Part shown: positions 51,104 to 58,831 of the stretch, one piece after another
Numbering within the stretch: position 1 is the stretch's first letter
How the letters are laid out: each line of letters opens with the position of its first letter
Assembly: GCF_000934725.1 (NCBI RefSeq)
Contig: NZ_JYNS01000001.1
Span: 682,001-746,000, forward strand
Source of the DNA: Methyloterricola oryzae
GTDB taxonomy: Bacteria; Pseudomonadota; Gammaproteobacteria; Methylococcales; Methylococcaceae
Direction of reading: 5' to 3'
Length of the DNA stretch: 64,000 nucleotides
Position numbers and translations under genes: made by a program
The notes under the pieces: model-generated
What the model was told of the DNA's origin: nothing
Database searches by the model: none
What the model saw: only the letters and a program-made list of their open reading frames with translations

Positions 51104-52330
51104 ATGGACTCACACCCGCCTGCCGGGTTCGCCGCCGCCGAACATGCCGACGCGGCGGGCGACTACCGCGATCTGCTCCTGAGCGGCCTGCAAACCCCAA
51201 CCGTGGCGCGTATCAACCTGGCCGCCCTGCGCCAGAACATCGAGGTGATTCGCTCCTATATAGCGCCCCAAGTTCAACTGCTCGCCATGATCAAGGCCAA
51301 TGCCTACGGTCACGGCATGCTCGCCGTCGCCCGCGAGGCCGAGGCCGCCGGGGTCGGCTACTTCGGCATCGCCCGCATCGAGGAAGGCATCGAATTGCGC
51401 CGGGCTGGTTTCCAGCAGCGCGTCCTGCTGCTGGAACTGGCGGCGGGAGAACGCGCTGTCGCGGCCATTCGGCTGGATCTGGAAATCACCGTCGCCTCCC
51501 TGGATCAGGCCGTGGTGCTAAGCGACCTGGCCGGGCGCCTGGGCCTGACCGCCAGAATCCACGTGGAGGTGGATACCGGCATGGGCCGCATCGGCGTCCA
51601 TCACCGGGAGGCCGCACAGACAGTTCGGGACATTACCCGCCTGCCGAATCTGGAACTGGCCGGCGTGTTCAGCCATTTCGCCAGCTCCGACGACCCTGAC
51701 CAGGCCTTTGCCCGCGAGCAGTTGCAGCGCTTCAATGCCGTGCTGGGTGAACTGGAGCGTCTTGGAGTGAGGGTGCCGCTGCGGCACTTTGCCAACAGCG
51801 GCGCCGTGATGACCCTGCCCGAGGCCCACTTCGACCTGGTGCGCGTCGGCATCATGCTATACGGCTATGCCCCGAGCGGCAGCCTGAAGGCGGACGGGCT
51901 CGCTCCGGTCATGTCGTTGCAATCCCAGGTCAGTTATCTGAAATCCGTAGAGGGTGGCACGCCCATCTCCTACGACCGGCGCTACATCGCCCCGCGGAAG
52001 ACGCGCATCGCCACCGTGCTTGCGGGCTATGGCGACGGCTACTCGCGCTCCCTGACCAACAACGCCGAAGTACTGATCCGCGGTCGGCGCTACCCCGTGG
52101 TCGGCACCATCTGCATGGACATGATCATGGTGGATGTGGGCCCGGACAGCGACGTGAGCCTGGGCGATTCGGTCACCCTGATCGGCCAGGAAGGCAACGA
52201 GCGCATCACCGCCTGGGAACTGGCTCGCCGCCAGGGCACCATTCCCTACGAGATCACCTGCCAGATCGCCGAGCGCGTCCCGCGCGTGGTCCTCAGTCAG
52301 ACAGTCCCTCGCACTCCCCCTATTGTCTGA
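51104..52330 (+). CDS. alr: Alanine racemase
   Basis: PLP enzyme supplying D-alanine for peptidoglycan, 408 residues. The PLP lysine is in MIKANAYGHGML and the Tyr base in ISYDRRYIAPRKT; TICMDMIMVDVG is also characteristic. The N-terminus is about 35 residues longer than usual before PTVARINLAALRQN. An ATG at 51098 is equally in frame but GAGGG stands too close to it, so 51104 is preferred. Confidence 0.93.
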   Translation: MDSHPPAGFAAAEHADAAGDYRDLLLSGLQTPTVARINLAALRQNIEVIRSYIAPQVQLLAMIKANAYGHGMLAVAREAEAAGVGYFGIARIEEGIELRRAGFQQRVLLLELAAGERAVAAIRLDLEITVASLDQAVVLSDLAGRLGLTARIHVEVDTGMGRIGVHHREAAQTVRDITRLPNLELAGVFSHFASSDDPDQAFAREQLQRFNAVLGELERLGVRVPLRHFANSGAVMTLPEAHFDLVRVGIMLYGYAPSGSLKADGLAPVMSLQSQVSYLKSVEGGTPISYDRRYIAPRKTRIATVLAGYGDGYSRSLTNNAEVLIRGRRYPVVGTICMDMIMVDVGPDSDVSLGDSVTLIGQEGNERITAWELARRQGTIPYEITCQIAERVPRVVLSQTVPRTPPIV

Positions 52331-52333
52331 TAC

Positions 52334-52388
52334 CATGGGGCGTGGGTCATCGCGCAGGGCAGCGAGATACGAACTCGAGCACCCCATG
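52334..52388. repeat. Nested inverted repeat before the glycosyltransferase-like gene
   Basis: CATGGGG (52334-52340) pairs with CCCCATG (52382-52388), and inside it CGAG (52363-52366) pairs with CTCG (52374-52377). It begins four bases after the alr stop and might be a terminator-like or structured RNA element. No T-run follows. Confidence 0.3.
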
Positions 52389-52443
52389 TCTCGGTTGGCG
52401 CCGACAGTTTCTCCCATCGCATCCTTAATTCCAGTGAATCCGT

Positions 52444-53595
52444 ATGTCCGTGAGAAAAGTTAGAGTCTACCCGCTGTCTGATGGCCAGTTTACATCTCAA
52501 ATATATGCCGGTCTCTTTGACCTGGCGCATACTGGCGAAATTGAGCTGGAGTTTACATCGCGCCCAAAAATAAAGATTTCCGAACGTCGAGACTGGGGCT
52601 CAAAAACAAATCACCGCCTTGTATATCTTGAATTAATGGAGAGAGACAGAGAACCCATCAAGATATGCTACGACATGCTCGATGGACCGGCCATTATTTC
52701 CATGAATGGCATAGAACTGTGCGATGTTTATTTCAAGCGAAGCTATCTACCCAGTTATCTGGACATGAACCTGGACATGTCAGAACTTTATGCTCACTAT
52801 GAAGGCTGGCAGACAGAACACCCAGAGTGGAAATCGAAAATTCTTCCATATGGCCTTAACTGCCCTTGCAGAAGTGAATTCGAGTTCGCTGGCCTTAGGC
52901 GATACTTAGTATTTCTGGCGGCAACGAAAGCATACCGGGAGAACCCAATAAGAATTGCAAAGGTATTGATTAAAAAAACCTTGGCCAGTGCCCGGAAGAA
53001 TATCACGTCTGGCCCCATTGAAGTGATGCCCACGGTAGCCAGCGAACCCCTCATCCTTTTCCAAACCAGAGTATTTAACCCTCGCGACCACGTTTTCTCC
53101 GATGAGATCGTTGAACTCAATAAGGCGCGAGTCGAAACGATAGAAGCCTTAAGACAGTCTTTCGGCGACCAATTCATCGGCGGGCTTATGCCCGATGATT
53201 TTGCAAGAAAACATTATCCAGGCTTGATTACCAGCCACGGATCGTCTCGCAAAGAGTATCTTGAACTGGTTCGGCGCTGCCAGGTAGTCGTCTTCACGCG
53301 CGGGATACGACAGTCGATCGGCTGGCGGTTTCCGGAATACCTGGCTGCATCGCGCTGCATCGTTACTGAGCCACTGCTGTATCATCTCCCCACACCCTTG
53401 TTGGATGGCGTCAACTTTCTCTCCTTTAAGTCCCCGGAGCAGTGCATCATATCCTGCAGAAAGCTGTTGAATGACCCGGATTTAGCGCAGAATATGCGCG
53501 CCGCCAATTTCAATTATTACGAAGATAACGTCAAACCCGCAGCGCTAGTGCGCAGAACGCTAGACGCCGCTTCCGCGCACATGCAAGCGAAGTAA
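52444..53595 (+). CDS. Glycosyltransferase-like protein, probably acquired
   Basis: 383 residues. The C-terminal part (about 270-375) resembles GT-B glycosyltransferases: a Rossmann-like stretch with RRCQVVVFTRGIRQSIGWRF, then EYLAASRCIVTEPL and the segment LLDGVNFLSFKSPEQCI with SCRKLLNDPDLA. The N-terminal half has no clear match. The DNA is plainly richer in A and T than its neighbours, with codons (ATA, AGA, TTA, GAA) rare elsewhere here, a sign of horizontal transfer. Function inferred: cell-surface sugar transfer. Confidence 0.65.
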   Translation: MSVRKVRVYPLSDGQFTSQIYAGLFDLAHTGEIELEFTSRPKIKISERRDWGSKTNHRLVYLELMERDREPIKICYDMLDGPAIISMNGIELCDVYFKRSYLPSYLDMNLDMSELYAHYEGWQTEHPEWKSKILPYGLNCPCRSEFEFAGLRRYLVFLAATKAYRENPIRIAKVLIKKTLASARKNITSGPIEVMPTVASEPLILFQTRVFNPRDHVFSDEIVELNKARVETIEALRQSFGDQFIGGLMPDDFARKHYPGLITSHGSSRKEYLELVRRCQVVVFTRGIRQSIGWRFPEYLAASRCIVTEPLLYHLPTPLLDGVNFLSFKSPEQCIISCRKLLNDPDLAQNMRAANFNYYEDNVKPAALVRRTLDAASAHMQAK

Positions 53596-53743
53596 GCTGC
53601 TGTCAGCGCTCCTTCGGGTGGTACGCAAGCCTGACCGCCACATTGCGGTTTGAAAAACTGCTACTAAGCTCTTAGGCCGAATCGAGCCCGCGCCCCGCTT
53701 ACCCATGGCTGCGGCATCCTCCTTCCGTCCCCGGAGCACCATC

Positions 53744-55405
53744 ATGAAAGCTTTGACGATTTTGAGCGCTGGACTCATGGCAGCCGTTTGCCTCAACGCG
53801 CCTTCGGCAAACGCCATTACCCTGAAAGGCCAAATGCCGGGCAACTACACCCTGGTCAGCGTCGACGAGGACGGGAAGGCCGCCACTGGTAGCGGGACTC
53901 TGAACCTCGCGATTTCCAGCGGAAATCTCCGCCTTTATGCCATTGACGAACGCGGCAGCCTGGGAGGCCCCGTGATTCTGGCGGTCAAGCGCGGCAACCA
54001 GTACTACACCTACAAGCAGGCGACCAAGAAGCGCAAGTGCGACTCCAGCAAGGCTACGCTGGTTCTGGGAATCGCGGCGGGAACTTCCGGTGCGAAGCTG
54101 AACCTGGGCACCATCGCCGTCGAAGCGACGAACGGCGTTGCCTACGCAGGCAAGTTGTTGAACAAGAAATTCCTGGACAAACAGGGCACGACCGCCCTCG
54201 CAAACACGGGATCCTGCCTGCCTGAAGGGACAAGCAATACGCTGGGGCTCAAGGTGGCGAGCGCCGGTGCGGCGCCAGTCTTGGCCGCCGCCCCGAGCGC
54301 CGCGGACGAGAGCGACTCCCCCGGAAAAGACAAGGACAAGGATGGACTGGTGGATGCCCTGGACATCGACAAGGACGGCGACGGCATCCTCAACCCCTAC
54401 GACTCTGACAGCGCAAGCAGCCCGACCGATGGCACCAGCAGTTTCCGGGTATTTTCCAACCTGAAACTGGAGATCGAAAACAGCCTGAACCAGTATGTGC
54501 GGAGTTTGACCGCCGCCGATCTGGATAAGGCCATCGCCAACGCCAGCCTGGCCATTCAGGTGGCAGGCAGTGACTCAGACACGGTGGAACTCAACTGCTT
54601 CGGCCTCAGCTACTGCAGCAAGGGCGGTACCGGCACGGTTGGAGAAGGGGGCGCCGGCAAGGCGTTCCCGGACGACTTCGACAGCGACGGCGATGGCTTT
54701 GGGACCATCACGCGCGGCAGTACCAATGACTTCCAACTTCGCCCCAATGCCTTCTCCATCAGCGCCATCAAAGGCGGCGACACCTATGTCGAAATCCTCA
54801 CGGACAGCTCGGGCGCAGTCCGAGAGATTCCAGGCATGCTGAACTTCATCTTCAGCACCACGCCCGCGATCGCCAGCATCACGATGGGCTCGGAAACCAA
54901 AGGGGTCAGCTATCCCCCTAGCGAAGGCACCATGAACAGCCCCTTCGTGGCGCCTGCCGGTTGGGACGGCAAATTGACGCTGGCCGCCTACCGGCCTCAG
55001 CGCGTGGGCATCAAGGCGGCAGGCGAAGGCGATTTCGTCGACATCGGCCGTTCCACCATCACCATCGATATTCCCAATGCCCCCTGCACCAACACGCCCG
55101 GGAGCGGCTGCGTGTCCGACCGCGGCCCCGGCAACTGCAAGCCTGAAACCTACAGCAACCTCAGCGGCGACCTGAGCATGCCGAGCGGCACCGGACCCAG
55201 CGGCGATGGCATTAAGGATACCCGCGGCGACCAGGACACAGATACTGCCAACCCAACCGCCAACCAGGTGAGCTTCACTGTCGATCTCGATCAGTGCCTC
55301 GGTGACATAAGCTGGGAATCGGGCCAGGTGCTCGCGGTGGACCTGCAGTTCAAGAACAGCGCGGGCGACAACGCGGCCCAGAAATTCCGCATCAAGAAAC
55401 CTTAG
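53744..55405 (+). CDS. Secreted protein with calcium-binding Asp-rich repeats
   Basis: 553 residues. A signal peptide (about 1-24, ending APSANA) is followed by a lipocalin-sized beta-rich N-terminal part, then the calcium-type series KDKDKDGLVDALDIDKDGDG (about residues 200-220) in the thrombospondin type-3 pattern, a second DSDGDGFGT, and a C-terminal domain rich in Cys, Gly and Pro (NAPCTNTPGSGC, GPGNCKPETY). ATG at 53744 has GGAG upstream; an earlier in-frame ATG at 53705 would spoil the signal peptide. Likely surface or extracellular; function unknown. Confidence 0.75.
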   Translation: MKALTILSAGLMAAVCLNAPSANAITLKGQMPGNYTLVSVDEDGKAATGSGTLNLAISSGNLRLYAIDERGSLGGPVILAVKRGNQYYTYKQATKKRKCDSSKATLVLGIAAGTSGAKLNLGTIAVEATNGVAYAGKLLNKKFLDKQGTTALANTGSCLPEGTSNTLGLKVASAGAAPVLAAAPSAADESDSPGKDKDKDGLVDALDIDKDGDGILNPYDSDSASSPTDGTSSFRVFSNLKLEIENSLNQYVRSLTAADLDKAIANASLAIQVAGSDSDTVELNCFGLSYCSKGGTGTVGEGGAGKAFPDDFDSDGDGFGTITRGSTNDFQLRPNAFSISAIKGGDTYVEILTDSSGAVREIPGMLNFIFSTTPAIASITMGSETKGVSYPPSEGTMNSPFVAPAGWDGKLTLAAYRPQRVGIKAAGEGDFVDIGRSTITIDIPNAPCTNTPGSGCVSDRGPGNCKPETYSNLSGDLSMPSGTGPSGDGIKDTRGDQDTDTANPTANQVSFTVDLDQCLGDISWESGQVLAVDLQFKNSAGDNAAQKFRIKKP

Positions 55406-55427
55406 CGGCACAGAGCCTGCGTCAGAC

Positions 55428-57221
55428 CTAAAGCGCCTGGCGTAGGCGCTGCAAGTTCTCCCGCTGTTCAGGGCTGGGATCGAGCCCCTGGGCGCGGCGA
55501 ATGGCCGCCGCCGCCCGCTCCGGGCTTTCCAGCAGCAGGGCATAGTACGCGTCCAGAATCCAGACGTCCGCCATGCGCGAAGACTCGCGTTTGAGCGTCT
55601 CCAGCAGGGCCTCCGTCTCCTCGCGCTGCGTCTCGTAGCGCCCGCTGTTTAGCAAATGCTGCAGACGTCCGAGCAACAGCACCGGCTGATGCCCGGCGCC
55701 ACGGCTGCTGAATTCGTAGACGCGGTCATTCTCCGCGTCCGAGGACACCGCCACGGCGCTGTTTGCCGTCCAGAAGGTCAGGGTCGTGTACAACTGCATA
55801 CGCATGCGGCGGTCCCAGGGATTGAGCCGGCAGGCCTCCTGATTAGCCGCGAACGCCGCCCTCGGATCGCTGCCCATCAAGTCCGCTACCTGGCCGAACA
55901 ACCGATTGGACTGGTCGAACCGGAGCATGCCGACCAGCAGCAAGACACCCGCAGCCAGAGCTCCCAATCGCCCCGCGATCCAAAGCGGCCCCGAAACCAA
56001 ATCCCTTCCCGCCGCGCTCGCCTGGCATTCCTCCCGGCGGGACAGCATGGCAGCAGCCAGCACCAGAAGGAGCGCGGTTGCAGGATTCTGCAGGGGAAAT
56101 TCGATCAGGCCAATGAGCAGTCCGACGCACAGCGCCGTCCCTCCCAGCGCGGCGTGCCGGTCGCGTCTGCGCATGCCCTGCCTCAGCATGAACCAGCCAA
56201 AGCCTCCCAGGATGCCGAGGCCGACCAGTCCGTATTCCGCAAGCAGTTGCAGCAGTTCATTGTGGGCAGCGCCGGCCTTCACCATCTTGTTAGACAGCAG
56301 TATGTCCGCATGCTCGAAGTACCTCAGGTGCCACTCCTTATAGAGCGGATACAAGGCATCGAAACTCCCGGCGCCGTGCCCAAACAGGGGCGCGTCCCAC
56401 CACAGTCTCAGCGTATTGACGATCAAGGCCACGCGCGGCCGGACCGATTCCACGAAAAGGGCATGGGCCGAATCCGCGTGCAGCCCTGCCCATACAAGAG
56501 CAGCCGCCACAGCCACGATTCCAGTTCCGTTCAAGACGAGCAGGCTGCGCATCCGCAAGCGCCGCCAGATGAATCCCTCTATGGCCAGAATCAGCATGCC
56601 CAGCAGCACCAGCCATTCGATCCGACTGGGGTTGAATACAGCCAAGTCCAGCAACTCAAGACATACAATCAGGGCGACAGGTAGTTTCAGCCAGGGGTTG
56701 TATTCAGCCAGAATCAGAGCCGCTAGAAACGGGAGCGAAATGAGCTGGAACTCTGTGAGAAAGTTCTCGTTGGCGAATCCCGCCCAGTTGGCCCACCCGC
56801 TGATGGCGAAAAGCATGACCACCGCGTTGGCAACGCCCACCGACCACAGGCTGAGGCGCAGCAAGGAATCGCTCGCACGATGGCGAAAATAAAGAAAGGG
56901 ACCGGCCAACAGCAGCCACTTGACCCAGACCAGCACACCGCCTGCCGAATCCGCCGACCAGGCGAGCGAAACGCCGGCGTAAGCGATGAACGCCAGCAGC
57001 CAGGCGTCCAGCCGGTCCGGCACACGCCGCCAGGCTACCGGCCAGATCAGAAGTTCCAACAGGATGACCCAATTGCAGGCCCCCAGAAACACCCATTTGA
57101 ACTCATTGGGGTTTGCGTAGGCATTGCTGAAGGAGCACAGCGCAAGCACGATGAAGGCGGCCAACATCGCCCGAAGGAACAATCGAACGCCGGGAAACGA
57201 GGCCGGCAATGGCTCACTCAT
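55428..57221 (-). CDS. O-antigen ligase family membrane protein with C-terminal repeats
   Basis: 597 residues. About 11 membrane helices (residues 1-430) carry the Wzy_C/O-antigen ligase region around WDAPLFGHGAGSFDALYPLYK and AHNELLQLLAEYGLVGLGI with its conserved His. A soluble C-terminal part (about 440-597) has TPR-like helices (YALLLESPERAAAAIRRAQG). Such proteins join polysaccharides or glycolipids in the periplasm, or polymerise pilin glycans. It is convergent with the Asp-rich secreted protein gene and near the glycosyltransferase-like gene, which together suggest a surface-glycan function. Confidence 0.82.
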   Translation of the reverse strand: MSEPLPASFPGVRLFLRAMLAAFIVLALCSFSNAYANPNEFKWVFLGACNWVILLELLIWPVAWRRVPDRLDAWLLAFIAYAGVSLAWSADSAGGVLVWVKWLLLAGPFLYFRHRASDSLLRLSLWSVGVANAVVMLFAISGWANWAGFANENFLTEFQLISLPFLAALILAEYNPWLKLPVALIVCLELLDLAVFNPSRIEWLVLLGMLILAIEGFIWRRLRMRSLLVLNGTGIVAVAAALVWAGLHADSAHALFVESVRPRVALIVNTLRLWWDAPLFGHGAGSFDALYPLYKEWHLRYFEHADILLSNKMVKAGAAHNELLQLLAEYGLVGLGILGGFGWFMLRQGMRRRDRHAALGGTALCVGLLIGLIEFPLQNPATALLLVLAAAMLSRREECQASAAGRDLVSGPLWIAGRLGALAAGVLLLVGMLRFDQSNRLFGQVADLMGSDPRAAFAANQEACRLNPWDRRMRMQLYTTLTFWTANSAVAVSSDAENDRVYEFSSRGAGHQPVLLLGRLQHLLNSGRYETQREETEALLETLKRESSRMADVWILDAYYALLLESPERAAAAIRRAQGLDPSPEQRENLQRLRQAL

Positions 57222-57404
57222 GCTGGGGTATGCTCCTGGGTCTCTTGCATGGAGTGCCGGTTGCGAGAATGCTGCACCAACGGCTCTCGACAAGCCAAAG
57301 GCTTCAGTTTACGGTACGGGTCTAAACCAAGCCAACCCGGTGCTGCGCCCTCTTCGGGCGCTTCAGGCCGACTGGCGCGGACTGCCTCATGTGGAGGAAA
57401 AACG

Positions 57405-57629
57405 ATGCCCTACCGTCTGAGCCCGTGGAAACTGGTCTTCGGCGGCCTCGGCCTGGCCGCCGCCGTGGTCGCCTATCTTTTGGTGTTCGCACAGGAAGGT
57501 GACGCCGACTGGGAAGCTTTCAAGGCAGCCCATCACTGCCAAAGTGTCGGCGCTCAGGCCGGCAATAATCAGGGAGGATGGCGCTGTGACGATGGTGAAG
57601 TCCATTATCGCTGGCGCCAGCAAAAGTGA
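57405..57629 (+). CDS. Small single-pass membrane protein
   Basis: 74 residues, ATG with GGAGG seven bases upstream. One helix (about 8-28, LVFGGLGLAAAVVAYLLVFA) and a short polar tail with two cysteines (HHCQSVGAQ and GGWRCDDGEVHYRW). It is unrelated to anything I recognise. The Trp/Cys tail may form a disulfide outside the membrane. Confidence 0.6.
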   Translation: MPYRLSPWKLVFGGLGLAAAVVAYLLVFAQEGDADWEAFKAAHHCQSVGAQAGNNQGGWRCDDGEVHYRWRQQK

Positions 57630-57680
57630 GCGACCGCAACCGCGGCGCGGACGCCCGAATTCTCCGATAACCGGATCCCC

Positions 57681-57839
57681 ATGACCTCCACCCGTATCAC
57701 ATGCCTGATCGTGCTCATCATGCTGACGCTGTTCGGCCTGGGTCCGATGCCCATCACCAGCCTGGTGGGCATCTATGTGGTCCTGGTCCGGCCACGCTGG
57801 TTCAAAGACCTGGTCGAGCGGATCTACAAGGGCACCTGA
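57681..57839 (+). CDS. Short hydrophobic membrane peptide
   Basis: 52 residues from the ATG at 57681. Two hydrophobic segments (CLIVLIMLTLFGLG and ITSLVGIYVVLV) end in basic RPRWFKDLVERIYKG. It lies 51 bases after the previous small gene. Function unknown, and the weak ribosome site makes it less certain. Confidence 0.5.
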   Translation: MTSTRITCLIVLIMLTLFGLGPMPITSLVGIYVVLVRPRWFKDLVERIYKGT

Positions 57840-57885
57840 ACGTACAGGCCCGACCGTGGCTCGACTCCTAAGGCTGGCGCATTTT

Positions 57886-57894
57886 TGTTATAGT
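57886..57894 (+). promoter_or_regulatory. Extended -10 promoter element
   Basis: TGTTATAGT lies 37 bases before the start at 57932. The TG one base upstream of TATAGT makes a TGn extended -10; no good -35 is visible. Confidence 0.4.
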
Positions 57895-57931
57895 GCGCCG
57901 GAGACATAACCACACAAAAAAGGGGGCGTTC

Positions 57932-58327
57932 ATGGAGTCACAGGCTTTCAAACTCTTTCTGGCTTTCCTCGCAGTCATGGCGGTGGGTTTTGGCATCGTC
58001 GCCACCACCAAGGAAACCCCTCAGGAAAAGATGCAGGGGGCGTTCCTGCAAACCTCCAGCCTGCTCAGCAATCTCGCGCTGGACAAATGCACGGCCGCGG
58101 TTAAACAGGAAGTGGGGGCACAGCCCTATACGCCGAGTGAATCCAACAGCGACCACATGACCTACGTGCACCTGACCTGGAGCAATGTGGGTAGCGCCAA
58201 GCACGCGGAGTGCCGTTACATCATGGATCAGGGTATCACCCTGCTGAAAATCGACGACCGCACTGTCATCGAGAAGACCTTGAGCCAGACCTCGACCGGC
58301 GAGAAGCCCAAGGGCGAACATCACTGA
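57932..58327 (+). CDS. Membrane-anchored periplasmic protein of unknown function
   Basis: 131 residues. The ATG is preceded by AGGGGG. A single N-terminal helix (LFLAFLAVMAVGFGIVA) without a clear cleavage site anchors a soluble domain with two cysteines (LDKCTAAVKQ and HAECRYIMDQG), perhaps disulfide-linked. The charged tail is HH. A perfect stem-loop lies ten bases after the stop. Unknown family. Confidence 0.7.
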   Translation: MESQAFKLFLAFLAVMAVGFGIVATTKETPQEKMQGAFLQTSSLLSNLALDKCTAAVKQEVGAQPYTPSESNSDHMTYVHLTWSNVGSAKHAECRYIMDQGITLLKIDDRTVIEKTLSQTSTGEKPKGEHH

Positions 58328-58831
58328 GCAACGCAAGGAGACAGCCGGCGGACACCGTCTGTCTCCAGTCCCATCCCGTTCGCGCCCAGCCTTCGGCTCA
58401 CTCCGGTTTTTGACCGCCACTGTCCAGATCGCGCGACCATGGGCAGCGCCTCATCGCAAATCCTGCCCGGCTGACTACACCATTTCGCCGGACACCTGCC
58501 ATACTTCGCCCTGCCTCCCCGTCATGTGATGCGTGGCGCGCCTCGCTGCGTAGAGTAAGCCGCAAACGGTCCGCAACCTTGTGCAAACCATGGCTGGGAA
58601 GCACTATCAAGCAGATTCGCATGGACAATCCCAAACTCCAGGCATGGAAGACCGATCGTGAGAGCAAATCAGATCAGACAGGCGCTGCCCCCAGCCGTAG
58701 GAACCAATTTACCCGTGAGGGATCTCTGATCGTCAGGAGCCATCGGGCGCAACCGTCCAGCTAGCTAATACCGACCATCGCCGTCCATGTTAGATGAACT
58801 TACACATCAGGGCTTCTGAGCGGAGAGCGGG
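58328..58831. other. 504-base gap without a recognised gene
   Basis: Only a stem-loop at its left end (58337-58366) stands out. A 61-codon frame at 58579-58764 is polar, has no ribosome site and no relatives I know. The right end carries the leader of the hemerythrin gene. Confidence 0.5.
58337..58366 (+). terminator. Stem-loop downstream of the small periplasmic protein gene
   Basis: GGAGACAG (58337-58344) and CTGTCTCC (58359-58366) form a perfect 8-bp stem, with CGG/CCG pairing possible inside the 14-base loop. No T-run follows, so it is at best an imperfect terminator or an mRNA-stabilising structure. Confidence 0.45.

Noticed and set aside
52330-52430. tRNA-like T-arm (GAGTTCGTATCTC on the minus strand)
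   Set aside because: The loop lacks the conserved A58 and no cloverleaf could be built; it is better seen as part of the nested hairpin.
58579-58764. 61-codon frame before the hemerythrin gene
   Set aside because: No ribosome site, polar low-complexity content, no relatives recognised.
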